DNA of 64,000 nt, taken from the IMG/VR virus record IMGVR_UViG_3300025674_007777, positions 1-64,000 of that record. One strand, given 5' to 3'. This DNA comes from a virus. Position numbers and translations under genes: made by a program. Under the pieces are notes generated by a model. It searched no databases and had not been told where the DNA came from. It saw only the letters and a program-made list of their open reading frames with translations. How positions within the stretch are numbered: the stretch's first letter is position 1; each line of letters opens with the position of its first letter. Of the stretch, positions 39,794-47,192 are shown piece after piece.

Positions 39794-39830
39794 TAAATAT
39801 AAGTTAAATAATTCAATTATCCTAACCAAA
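39794..39830 (-). promoter_or_regulatory. TTATATTTA -7-like box with distant TTTG
   Basis: TTATATTTA (39794-39802) ends 4 nt before the ATG at 39789. The nearest TTTG is 24 nt upstream of the box, longer than in the other members, so the -33 half is uncertain. Confidence 0.4.
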
Positions 39831-42305
39831 TGAGAAGAATTTTTGCAAATTGTTGTTATCTGGTATCTTGCCCCAATTCAATGCACCATAGAAGTCATCC
39901 AATTTGTTCTGAAATGCTGATCTGAATATCTTATCATGATCAATAAATTGGGTAACGTAATCATAAAGGGCTTCTGGATCTTCCATACCTTTCAGTGCCA
40001 TCACATCTAATCGCAATGGATTATTCTTCAGATATGTCCATCTGATCTTTTCGCCGTTCACAATCTCTCTGACATTGAACACATTATGATATCTAAGCAT
40101 GTCATTGTAATTCAGCGCTGCTTTGGCGTGAACCGGCGTACCCTTAGGCCTTGGAGCAAATGTGTCAGCCCCTGATATCTGATACTTCTTGATGTTCTTG
40201 ATACCCGTAGGGAACATGATCTGATCTATGGTCATGCCTTTGATATCATCTTTGAATTTCAATATCTTGGCATCCAGATCATTCTTCTCAATGTCATTCA
40301 GAATATCCTCCAGAACTTCGGCCATGAAGGATCGGAATGCAGGTGGGAATGAAGATCTTACCACATCCAATCCTTTGACATCTAATCTGGAAATGGTGTG
40401 CCCTTCCTGATTGATCAACCACTGAGCATATCTTTTCTTAGCAATCCAGAGACCTGCCTTTGCAACGAACTCCTGTTTGATGTCAAATCTATGTTTATCT
40501 ACATGATGGAACCGTTTAGCATAGATGTTATATGCATTGTTAATGAATGACTGCATTTCAGTTGCAATCTCAATGGTGCGATCGGCCATCCACTTTTCAT
40601 CAGTCTCATCAAATGTTTCAAACCGTTTCTCAATCAGAGGCAATGATGAGAAGAACACTGAATCAGTATCAATGTATATGTTATAATCTTTCTTCACTCC
40701 AAGTTCATTCTCATAGAACTTGTTACCAATGTCTGCAGTGAATTTGATCAACTGCTGGCCTGTACTTGTGATGGCGACAGCATTGTCGGGGTCAAAGAAT
40801 CTGAAAGTAGGATTACCCAATACTCCATAAAATGAATTCAGAAGAATCTTAGTCACCAACTGCATACGATCAAAGTATTCAGCTTGTTCCTTGTTACCCT
40901 CCTTCTCATATTTCTTACGCAGATTCTTATATTCAACTCGCTCATTGAACCAGTTATCAAGAATGGTTGGCAGAAAGCCATTCAGCTTCTTATCATAGAT
41001 AACACCGTTGGCTGCAATGGAATAATCATTCTCATCCAGATATTTTTTCAATGCAGTCGTATCCTCCCAACCATTCCATCCATCAGTGTAATGTTGACCT
41101 TTGCCCTTCACATAACTGTTGCCATCAAAATTATCTATCTTTGTGACTTTGGTTTCTGGTGATATGTTCAGAGTCATGATGATTGACGGATATAGAGATG
41201 TCAAATCCAAATCATATACCCATTTATATCTACCTGGATTAGGTGGCTTCACATATGCTCCTAACAAATCTAATGGTTCCGAAGAATCTCTGGTCGCACG
41301 TGATGGTGCCACAATGTTCAAGCGTTTCAGATATGTGAGAGCAGCTCCATCCAGATATCTGGTTGCAAATATGAAATCATCATATGCGACATGACCTTTG
41401 TGACAAATACCTCTTGCAAGATCAATCAATTTCATTTTCTCATCAAGCTCATAGACCAGATCCACATCCGTCATGTTGTAATCAATGAACTTCATGATAT
41501 CTTCTCTCATCAGATCATCCAATGAGCCATCATACTTCACTTTACCTTTGCCTAACTCTTTCTGTGAAATAGCTTCCAGAGAATAACTACTCTCCTGCGA
41601 ATATGTAAAGTTCTTATACAATGCCATGTAATCCAAACTAGCAACACCTGAAATACGATAACGATTTCTATGCTTCATCCAGATCACATCTTTGATAGGA
41701 GACAACTGCCTTGCTCGAGATTCTCCTAACAATTTGCTCATTCGATTGAACAGATAAGGAACGTCAAAGAAATCAATGTTCCAGCCTGTTATGATGGTTG
41801 GTTGTATCTCAACATATTTTCTGAGAAACTTATCTAACAGCTCATGCTCTGTGGCACAGGACACAACTGTCTTGTTGTCAATGATCTGATTCTCTACTGT
41901 ACCATCAGGATCTAAAATCCATACCACTCGCTGCTTCTTTGATGCATCCAATATTGCTATGGATGTAACTGCATTCTCTGCAGTCTCTGGAGTAGGAAAC
42001 TTATCTGTGGTGTCAACCTCAATATCAAAAAACAATGTTCGATGACCCGTTGATATCTCATCTGAATCAGTATACAGATCTATCAGTGTTCTTGTCTCTG
42101 GACTTATGTCTGCCTCATATAATCCAGGTTCTCCTCTTTCAAATTCAAATACCTTTTCTACCTGCTGCCCATCCAATGCCACATACTTACCATATCTGCT
42201 TTTGCGATAAGCATATGGCTTGTATTTGATCTTCTTGTAACCTGTAGTGTCGTCCCATAAATGTATGGTGTTATCACTTTTTCTATATGATATTGCTTGA
42301 TACAT
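39822..42305 (-). CDS. 43: DNA polymerase, family B (gp43)
   Basis: 827 residues, somewhat shorter than T4 gp43 (898). The 3'-5' exonuclease is intact: Exo I FFDIEVD (D94/E96), Exo II GWNIDFFDVPY, Exo III YNMTDVDLVY. Polymerase motifs: DLDLTSLYPSII (motif A), KILLNSFYGVLGN (motif B) and IDTDSVFF (motif C). The C-terminus LQKFFSFG ends in the clamp-binding peptide type. The main replicative enzyme. It overlaps the HPRT-like gene stop by one base (TAATG). Confidence 0.97.
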   Translation of the reverse strand: MYQAISYRKSDNTIHLWDDTTGYKKIKYKPYAYRKSRYGKYVALDGQQVEKVFEFERGEPGLYEADISPETRTLIDLYTDSDEISTGHRTLFFDIEVDTTDKFPTPETAENAVTSIAILDASKKQRVVWILDPDGTVENQIIDNKTVVSCATEHELLDKFLRKYVEIQPTIITGWNIDFFDVPYLFNRMSKLLGESRARQLSPIKDVIWMKHRNRYRISGVASLDYMALYKNFTYSQESSYSLEAISQKELGKGKVKYDGSLDDLMREDIMKFIDYNMTDVDLVYELDEKMKLIDLARGICHKGHVAYDDFIFATRYLDGAALTYLKRLNIVAPSRATRDSSEPLDLLGAYVKPPNPGRYKWVYDLDLTSLYPSIIMTLNISPETKVTKIDNFDGNSYVKGKGQHYTDGWNGWEDTTALKKYLDENDYSIAANGVIYDKKLNGFLPTILDNWFNERVEYKNLRKKYEKEGNKEQAEYFDRMQLVTKILLNSFYGVLGNPTFRFFDPDNAVAITSTGQQLIKFTADIGNKFYENELGVKKDYNIYIDTDSVFFSSLPLIEKRFETFDETDEKWMADRTIEIATEMQSFINNAYNIYAKRFHHVDKHRFDIKQEFVAKAGLWIAKKRYAQWLINQEGHTISRLDVKGLDVVRSSFPPAFRSFMAEVLEDILNDIEKNDLDAKILKFKDDIKGMTIDQIMFPTGIKNIKKYQISGADTFAPRPKGTPVHAKAALNYNDMLRYHNVFNVREIVNGEKIRWTYLKNNPLRLDVMALKGMEDPEALYDYVTQFIDHDKIFRSAFQNKLDDFYGALNWGKIPDNNNLQKFFSFG

Positions 42306-42805
42306 TAAACTATGTGTATATCCTTTAAGTTTCTGTTCAGTGAATTATTGTCCATACCATACCCGTACACCCAATCATCGCCAATTTCAAATCCATAAAA
42401 ATCTGCTCTTTGTGGACCATTCTTACGTTGCAGTAATGCTACAACACGAACTTCTTCTGGTAACATTTCGTTTACTCGAAGTACAACTTCTAACATGGTG
42501 TTACCCGTGTCCAAAATGTCATCAACAATGTATGCTCGCTGACCACGAATATGCATTTCCATATCTTTGGTGAATATCACTCCTCCGGAATTGTCTTTGC
42601 CGACATATGATTTGGCTCGAACAAAATCTACCTGCACATCTAGATCCATCTCTCTGATCAGATCTGCAAAGAATATGCTAGCCCCGTTCAATACACATAC
42701 CATAACCGGAGGATGTTCATTACCTGAACTTCTATGGTCTTCCACAATTTCCTGAGCCAACTGTTTAACTCTGGCTTTGATATCTGCCTCTTTAATTAGT
42801 ACCAT
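42305..42805 (-). CDS. Hypoxanthine/guanine phosphoribosyltransferase-like
   Basis: About 166 residues from MVLIKEAD (42805), with in-frame Mets at 42832 and 42850 that overlap FolE more. The PRPP signature YIVDDILDTGNTM (about 100-112) and the family start VLIKEADIKARVKQLAQEI are clear, as is the C-terminal W/VYGYGMD loop. It would convert hypoxanthine or guanine to IMP or GMP using PRPP. Being set between folE and polB in a deazaguanine gene group, it may salvage guanine released by DpdA-driven base exchange. That is inference. Confidence 0.85.
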   Translation of the reverse strand: MVLIKEADIKARVKQLAQEIVEDHRSSGNEHPPVMVCVLNGASIFFADLIREMDLDVQVDFVRAKSYVGKDNSGGVIFTKDMEMHIRGQRAYIVDDILDTGNTMLEVVLRVNEMLPEEVRVVALLQRKNGPQRADFYGFEIGDDWVYGYGMDNNSLNRNLKDIHIV

Positions 42806-43463
42806 ATCCTCTGACAAATTCGTAATATTCATTTCTGGTCGCAGAATCATCTTTGAATGCGCCAGTTAACTTACTAGTCTTCATGCTAGCGCCACCGTGC
42901 TTCACACCACGACATTGCACGCAATTATGAGTGGCTTCTATCATTACTGCCACACCTGCATTGTCTTCTATGATGGCATCAACTGCATGATGTATTGCAA
43001 CAGTTAACTGTTCCTGTATAGCACCTCTTCTGCCGAAATGCTCTACCAATCGATTCAGTTTTGATAATCCAATCACTTTACCATCTTTACCTGGTATGTA
43101 TGCAACATGTACCACACCCATGATAGTTTGATGATGATGTGAACACATGGAAGTCAAAGGAATACCTCCTTCAAACACAATACCATCATATCCATCAGAT
43201 GGGAATGTAGTTATCTCAGGTGGGGCATCATATCGACCAGCCCAAAGATCTCTCACATATGCTTTTGCAACACGATAAGGTGTTTTATCTGAATTCGGAT
43301 CATTGCGCCAATCCACACCTAAGGCATCTAAAAATTTACCAAATGCTTCTTCAGCATCTGCAATCATTAGTTGTTTCTCTTCTTCTGTCAAAGGCCTACC
43401 TTCAGCTGCGCCATTGGCATAACCGGCCTTTACTAGTTCTAAATTTACTTTGTTTTCACACAT
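42792..43463 (-). CDS. folE: GTP cyclohydrolase I
   Basis: 223 residues. Opens GTP to 7,8-dihydroneopterin triphosphate, the first step toward queuosine-type 7-deazaguanines. Motifs: PLTSMCSHHHQTIMGVVHVAYIP (zinc Cys and two His), GLSKLNRLVEHF, RRGAIQEQL, and ATHNCVQCRGVKH (second zinc Cys). The zinc and catalytic residues look intact, and the C-terminal TRNEYYEFV is typical. Serves the QueD/QueE pair encoded nearby. Confidence 0.93.
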   Translation of the reverse strand: MCENKVNLELVKAGYANGAAEGRPLTEEEKQLMIADAEEAFGKFLDALGVDWRNDPNSDKTPYRVAKAYVRDLWAGRYDAPPEITTFPSDGYDGIVFEGGIPLTSMCSHHHQTIMGVVHVAYIPGKDGKVIGLSKLNRLVEHFGRRGAIQEQLTVAIHHAVDAIIEDNAGVAVMIEATHNCVQCRGVKHGGASMKTSKLTGAFKDDSATRNEYYEFVRGYGTN

Positions 43464-43490
43464 ATAATTCTTCAGTGTTTTTATTACGAA

Positions 43491-43787
43491 TTATTGATTT
43501 GATACCATTACAATTTCTGATTCTCTAACTAAAACATATGTCTCATCATCAAATGACACTTCATTGTCTCCTTTCAACCATCGTGATGCAACTAATACTG
43601 TATCATCAACTTTACAAGTCATTGCAATTCTGTCTCCTGTCTGAGTGAACAATCCTGGGCCAACAGCTATGACATCTGCATATTCATAATTGTTAGACTC
43701 AGTGGTCAGAATTATACCACCTTTAGTAGTTTCCTGACCCTCTTGCTTTTTGAGAAGAACATAATCGCCCATAGGTTTCATTTTCAT
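43491..43787 (-). CDS. GroES-like co-chaperonin (gp31 analogue)
   Basis: 98 residues. PMGDYVLLKKQEG, TKGGIIL, YADVIAVGPG (the GKVxAVGxG block) and a late DETYVLVRESEI match GroES. The mobile loop lies at about 15-35 (QEGQETTKGG). Phage-encoded co-chaperonins such as T4 gp31 replace GroES so that host GroEL can fold the capsid protein. No GroEL gene is in this window. A bipartite promoter-like element lies 18 nt upstream. Confidence 0.85.
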   Translation of the reverse strand: MKMKPMGDYVLLKKQEGQETTKGGIILTTESNNYEYADVIAVGPGLFTQTGDRIAMTCKVDDTVLVASRWLKGDNEVSFDDETYVLVRESEIVMVSNQ

Positions 43788-43805
43788 ACTCGTTCCTTTA
43801 TACTA

Positions 43806-43837
43806 TAAATTTAAGAAATATTTGGCAATTAACCAAA
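43806..43837 (-). promoter_or_regulatory. Bipartite promoter, TTTG-N19-TTAAATTTA
   Basis: TTTG at 43834-43837 and TTAAATTTA at 43806-43814, 19 nt apart, 18 nt before the GroES ATG at 43787. The -7 box is TTAAATTTA, one base off the group consensus. Confidence 0.5.
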
Positions 43838-43854
43838 TTTATACGCATTTTTTT

Positions 43855-44631
43855 CTACACCATTCTCTCAGTTCCGAACGCCATAATATGGCTTCTTCCA
43901 GTAAACCTCCATCCTCTATCTCTAACAAAGTTCATTACTACAGGATAGGATTCTTGTAGAGCTGGAATATCATCACCTGCTGGCATACACCAAACCTTTT
44001 CATCTGGTATCTCTAGATCTTTAACGAATTCTTCTACTTCCGGAAGAATGCTTAGTTCTTTATCTAATACAGGTTTGATATGATAATCTTTATGATATTC
44101 GATAGAAGCTTTGATTGCTTCTTTATTCAATCGCTTACTGTTATGTTTTATAATCATCTTTTCATCCACTATTTCTCCTAATGGAGTTTTTGTTCCTACT
44201 ACAGGAATGGAATTGCTGAACTTAGGTGAAATAGATAAAAGATCAATAGGATAATCAGTTTCTAAGAAATGAGATCCTTCAGTTTCAATGGTAATGAAGA
44301 TTCCTCGCTCATGAGCAAAATGAGTTAATTCATTTACTAGAGCAGGATGCATTGTAGGAGAACCTCCTGTTAGCATCATCTCTTTGATATGAGGATTATC
44401 ATCATACATTTTGATAATGTCGTTAAAACAGAAGGTTCCTTTTTCCGGATGGATGGAGGTGTACCATGAATCACACCACCCGCCTTCACCGAAAAAACAT
44501 CTGTGAGTACATCCTGATGTTCTAACCACAATGGTAGGATAACCTTGTCTTGAGCCTTCAGATTGAACTGCCGTATAGAGTTCTAATACCTGTAAAGGCT
44601 TTTCATAACTTCTTAATCTTTTACACTTCAT
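43855..44631 (-). CDS. queE: QueE, 7-carboxy-7-deazaguanine synthase (radical SAM)
   Basis: About 258 residues from ATG at 44631 (GTG at 44640 is an alternative). Converts 6-carboxytetrahydropterin to CDG. The cluster-binding Cys lie in SGCTHRCFFGEGGWCDSWYTS (C-x3-C-x7-C; the canonical CX3CX2C is lengthened, as in QueE variants). LYTAVQSEGSRQGYPTIVVR is the substrate region, MMLTGGSPTMHP the SAM-binding GG motif, and FITIETEGSHFL the ETNG-type strand. Overlaps QueD by 11 nt. Confidence 0.9.
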   Translation of the reverse strand: MKCKRLRSYEKPLQVLELYTAVQSEGSRQGYPTIVVRTSGCTHRCFFGEGGWCDSWYTSIHPEKGTFCFNDIIKMYDDNPHIKEMMLTGGSPTMHPALVNELTHFAHERGIFITIETEGSHFLETDYPIDLLSISPKFSNSIPVVGTKTPLGEIVDEKMIIKHNSKRLNKEAIKASIEYHKDYHIKPVLDKELSILPEVEEFVKDLEIPDEKVWCMPAGDDIPALQESYPVVMNFVRDRGWRFTGRSHIMAFGTERMV

Positions 44632-45088
44632 ATATTGCACTATTTTTTTCGTGTTCTTTAACTTCTACTGATACTACACGACATCTGCCATTCGTATCTT
44701 TTGTCACCCACTCATTGAGTTTATGATAAAAATATTCTGCAAACTTCTCTGCTCCTACAGCAGGTAACACTCGTAACTGAACTATGCCATGTTGATCCAA
44801 AGCTTCGAAAGTTGACAATGCAGGATCATCCTCTGATAAGATAACTGTATGATCTAACATGTATGCCAACCAGTCTTTAAGATTCATGCCATCGATAAGT
44901 TCCTCAGATCTTTTTGCTCTGCCGAAATCAACTACCCAGTTTCTGAAATCTAGATCGCCTTCATAGGTCACTTTCAGAGATACTGAATATCCATGTAGAA
45001 ATTGGCAATGTGTATCAATTGCTTTCCATTGACGAAAGCAAGTAGAATAACCATCATATATTTTTGTAGATCTAAATCTTTCCTGCAT
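44621..45088 (-). CDS. queD: QueD-like 6-carboxytetrahydropterin synthase
   Basis: 155 residues, T-fold family. Catalytic Cys in THCQFLHGYS with the zinc His; MLDHTVIL gives the catalytic Asp/His, and VEVKEHEKNSAIYEV the C-terminal Glu that anchors the pterin. The first zinc His found in the common SAAH motif is not obvious here (the sequence is STCFRQWKA), a variant I recall from other phage QueDs. Converts dihydroneopterin triphosphate to 6-carboxytetrahydropterin. Confidence 0.85.
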   Translation of the reverse strand: MQERFRSTKIYDGYSTCFRQWKAIDTHCQFLHGYSVSLKVTYEGDLDFRNWVVDFGRAKRSEELIDGMNLKDWLAYMLDHTVILSEDDPALSTFEALDQHGIVQLRVLPAVGAEKFAEYFYHKLNEWVTKDTNGRCRVVSVEVKEHEKNSAIYEV

Positions 45089-45206
45089 ACTGTAACAATT
45101 TATATACTATGAAATTCAGTGAAGCAAAACCGCCCACCAATAACGTCCAAATGTTCATATGACCTTCGCCACATAAACCAAAAACATGTCTCAGAAATTC
45201 TGTCAT
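45072..45206 (-). CDS. Small membrane protein
   Basis: 44 residues, from ATG at 45206 (MTEFLRHVFGLCG) to TAG at 45072. A single hydrophobic helix (NIWTLLVGGFASLNFIVYKLL) follows a Cys/Gly-rich stretch. It starts with an ATGA overlap with the preceding gene and ends 17 nt inside queD, a spacing consistent with a real coupled gene. No family recognised. Confidence 0.5.
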   Translation of the reverse strand: MTEFLRHVFGLCGEGHMNIWTLLVGGFASLNFIVYKLLQYAGKI

Positions 45207-45385
45207 TGCGTTTCTTCATATGGTATCAACTCAATACCATCTGTTAATAAATACGATGTAGACTCCAAATGAAGTGGTTTGGCCATTGACCAGTCATCAC
45301 TCCATTGAAAAACGCCTTTCATCATACCAATATAAACTTTGCCCATTGCATTCACAACTGCATATTGTTTATCACTACTATACAT
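45203..45385 (-). CDS. Small hypothetical protein
   Basis: 60 residues from MYSSDKQYAVV (45385). A longer frame to 45457 would overlap the neighbour and a promoter. The -7-like box ends 6 nt before this ATG. Beta-rich, no membrane segment, not recognised. Confidence 0.5.
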   Translation of the reverse strand: MYSSDKQYAVVNAMGKVYIGMMKGVFQWSDDWSMAKPLHLESTSYLLTDGIELIPYEETQ

Positions 45386-45391
45386 ATAGCT

Positions 45392-45423
45392 TAAATATAA
45401 GAAATTTTTTGCAATGAACCAAA
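45392..45423 (-). promoter_or_regulatory. Bipartite promoter, TTTG-N19-TTATATTTA
   Basis: TTTG 45420-45423 and TTATATTTA 45392-45400, 19 nt apart and 6 nt before the ATG at 45385. The -33 half continues as GTTCATTGC, similar to the elements before GroES and before the family A polymerase gene. Confidence 0.55.
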
Positions 45424-45729
45424 TCAATATTCTCCAAAATGTGTCCAAGCCAACCAATACTTTCTGCCATTCATTCGATATGATGACACCTTATCAAAGT
45501 CAGCATCATAGCTGGTCATCTCATTGAGCATCTTATGCTCATTGTCAAAGAAAGTGAAATTGTCTGGACTATCATATTTGGATTTGATACCACCCGGTGA
45601 TGACTTATGTTCTCGACCATTGAGCAGATCAAAAAACATGTCTTTCAAAGCCAATTGGTCTCGACGGTCCATAGATTTGCGATCAAACGCATAACGCACA
45701 TTCTTGTAACTAATATTTCTTCTTGCCAT
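45424..45729 (-). CDS. Small hypothetical protein, basic
   Basis: 101 residues, basic N-terminus (MARRNISYKNVRYAFDRKSMDRRD), ending KYWLAWTHFGEY. No membrane segment or motif recognised. A bipartite promoter lies 16 nt upstream. Confidence 0.55.
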   Translation of the reverse strand: MARRNISYKNVRYAFDRKSMDRRDQLALKDMFFDLLNGREHKSSPGGIKSKYDSPDNFTFFDNEHKMLNEMTSYDADFDKVSSYRMNGRKYWLAWTHFGEY

Positions 45730-45745
45730 TTATTTAATTTATACC

Positions 45746-45776
45746 TTAATATAAGAAATTATTCTGTAATATCAAA
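45746..45776 (-). promoter_or_regulatory. Bipartite promoter, TTTG-N18-TTATATTAA
   Basis: TTTG 45773-45776 and TTATATTAA 45746-45754, 18 nt apart, 16 nt before the ATG at 45729. Confidence 0.5.
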
Positions 45777-46431
45777 GTCTTTTTTTACTTTTAAATGCCT
45801 GATCTAATCCGAAATATTTGGATTTGTAATCGCCTTGATCATCAGCATTCAAATTCATCCATTCAGATTGATGTCGCATCAACAGTTTTGCAAAATGTTC
45901 CCAATCGGTTGCCAACACTCGTTGCTGCATGTCATACAAATGATCTTCAAGTTCGTTCCATTCATATGCCAGGAAGTCCCATTCCCAATGCACCAACTCT
46001 ATACATTCATGTTCCGTCATGTAATCAATGCAGAAATCTGTACCCCACTTTCTGAATGCATGCGCAAACTTCCAAAGTTCTGGTCTTGTTCTTGCAGCTC
46101 TCTTCACCTGCTCCAAAGCATCTCCGGCCAACTGATATGCAGTACAGCAATATGAATGATCCAGATATATGTTATCATGATAATCAGGTTGATCGAACCA
46201 AGGTAGTATAGCAGCATGCCAACTATCATCTCCACCCGTTTCTTTTGCTATCACATCCTTCTCGGTGAGTGCAATGCCTTGAGCCTTGTAAAATTCTTGC
46301 TCTATAGGCAGAAGTTCATAACCTTCTCTGTCAAAATTATCCAATCTGCAACTATGTAACAGTGATTCATCTTCAATTGGTGTTGTCAAGAAACAATCTT
46401 TAACAAGCTGAACGTTATGGAGTTTGAGCAT
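45772..46431 (-). CDS. Hypothetical protein, Trp-rich
   Basis: 219 residues, soluble, rich in Trp, Asp, Glu and Leu, predominantly helical (repeated WEWDFLAYEWNELEDHLYDMQQ). Contains a CCTAYQLAGDALEQV segment. No family recognised. It overlaps the gene before it by one base (TAATG). Confidence 0.55.
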   Translation of the reverse strand: MLKLHNVQLVKDCFLTTPIEDESLLHSCRLDNFDREGYELLPIEQEFYKAQGIALTEKDVIAKETGGDDSWHAAILPWFDQPDYHDNIYLDHSYCCTAYQLAGDALEQVKRAARTRPELWKFAHAFRKWGTDFCIDYMTEHECIELVHWEWDFLAYEWNELEDHLYDMQQRVLATDWEHFAKLLMRHQSEWMNLNADDQGDYKSKYFGLDQAFKSKKRL

Positions 46432-46817
46432 TATTTTATCCTACTATCTGATGCACTGAATTTAGATTTTTCAAAACCTTCATAACTCATTTCACCATTA
46501 GTGGACTTCACTCTACCTACAATGTTACCAACCATATCACCACCGGTCAATTCATAAATCATCTCAATGATGGCTTCCTTCTTTTCCAGATCAACTCTAG
46601 CTTCTGCCATCACATGACCTTGTTTCACAATCAGATCAAAATCACCAAGATCCTTCACATTGTGAATGAAGAAATGCTTGTCATCTTCTGTTTTCTGATA
46701 TTGAAATGCATATTTGTTTCCAAATCTGCTGTTGAAGTACTGCACATACTTTTCCGCTTCTGTGACTATGTTAGCGTCAAAGCTTTCTTTTATAAGAGAT
46801 GTTAATTTGATAGACAT
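46431..46817 (-). CDS. Hypothetical protein with head-type N-terminus
   Basis: 128 residues. The first 13 residues, MSIKLTSLIKESF, end in IKE followed by S, matching the (L/I)xE then small residue pattern of T4 prohead targeting peptides. The rest is alpha/beta with VKSTNGEMSYEGFEKSKFS at the end. An ATATTTATT element ends 6 nt before its ATG. Function unknown. Confidence 0.55.
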   Translation of the reverse strand: MSIKLTSLIKESFDANIVTEAEKYVQYFNSRFGNKYAFQYQKTEDDKHFFIHNVKDLGDFDLIVKQGHVMAEARVDLEKKEAIIEMIYELTGGDMVGNIVGRVKSTNGEMSYEGFEKSKFSASDSRIK

Positions 46818-46823
46818 TTTTCT

Positions 46824-46832
46824 AATAAATAT
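46824..46832 (-). promoter_or_regulatory. ATATTTATT late-type element (variant)
   Basis: ATATTTATT on the gene strand, 6 nt before the ATG at 46817, differing from the group by its last base. The first base coincides with the end of the Smr gene. Confidence 0.35.
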
Positions 46833-47059
46833 TATGATAATTGGACTATCATCATACCATAATTTTTAGGATCTGTTTCTCCTACGAGCTGATATTCTGC
46901 TAACACTTCATGCACTTTCATCTTCATGTCTGAACTGTTACCTGTTATGATGAATGCCTGATGCATACCTGTTAACAAAGCATCTCCCAGGAACATGTCC
47001 ATGGTTCTACGCACATCTCGATGTCGAACTCCATGCAGATCCAATTCCATTGTCTTCAT
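46832..47059 (-). CDS. Smr-domain protein (small MutS-related)
   Basis: 75 residues, a minimal Smr domain. LDLHGVRHRDV (the LDLHG motif), then AFIITGNSSDMKMKVHEVL (the TGxG-type loop as ITGNSSDMK). Smr domains nick or process DNA or RNA, and recently act on stalled ribosomes. The active-site His of LDLHG is present. It lies after the Cys-rich mini-gene. Confidence 0.75.
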   Translation of the reverse strand: MKTMELDLHGVRHRDVRRTMDMFLGDALLTGMHQAFIITGNSSDMKMKVHEVLAEYQLVGETDPKNYGMMIVQLS

Positions 47060-47060
47060 A

Positions 47061-47186
47061 TCATTTACCTAAATTTGTATTGCCTTTCTGATGCTTAGGA
47101 TAATATGGACAATTGCGACACTTCAAACCACAACAATAACCTCTCGCTTTGAGCTGCTCTGCTGTCATTGGCCGCAATTGTCCCAT
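47061..47186 (-). CDS. Cys-rich mini-protein, DUF5522-like
   Basis: 41 residues, from ATG at 47186 to TGA at 47061. The block ARGYCCGLKCRNCPYYPKH carries four Cys (CC-x3-C-x2-C) and matches the short DUF5522-type CCGNGCRNCPY signature. It starts 7 nt past the ribonucleotide reductase stop, and its TGA lies one base beyond the Smr start. Metal or Fe-S binding is likely, function unknown. Confidence 0.65.
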   Translation of the reverse strand: MGQLRPMTAEQLKARGYCCGLKCRNCPYYPKHQKGNTNLGK

Positions 47187-47192
47187 TATCAC

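Noticed and set aside
45203-45457. Longer start at 45457 for the 60-residue gene
   Set aside because: It would read through the promoter-like element and overlap the neighbouring gene; the ATG at 45385 is preferred.
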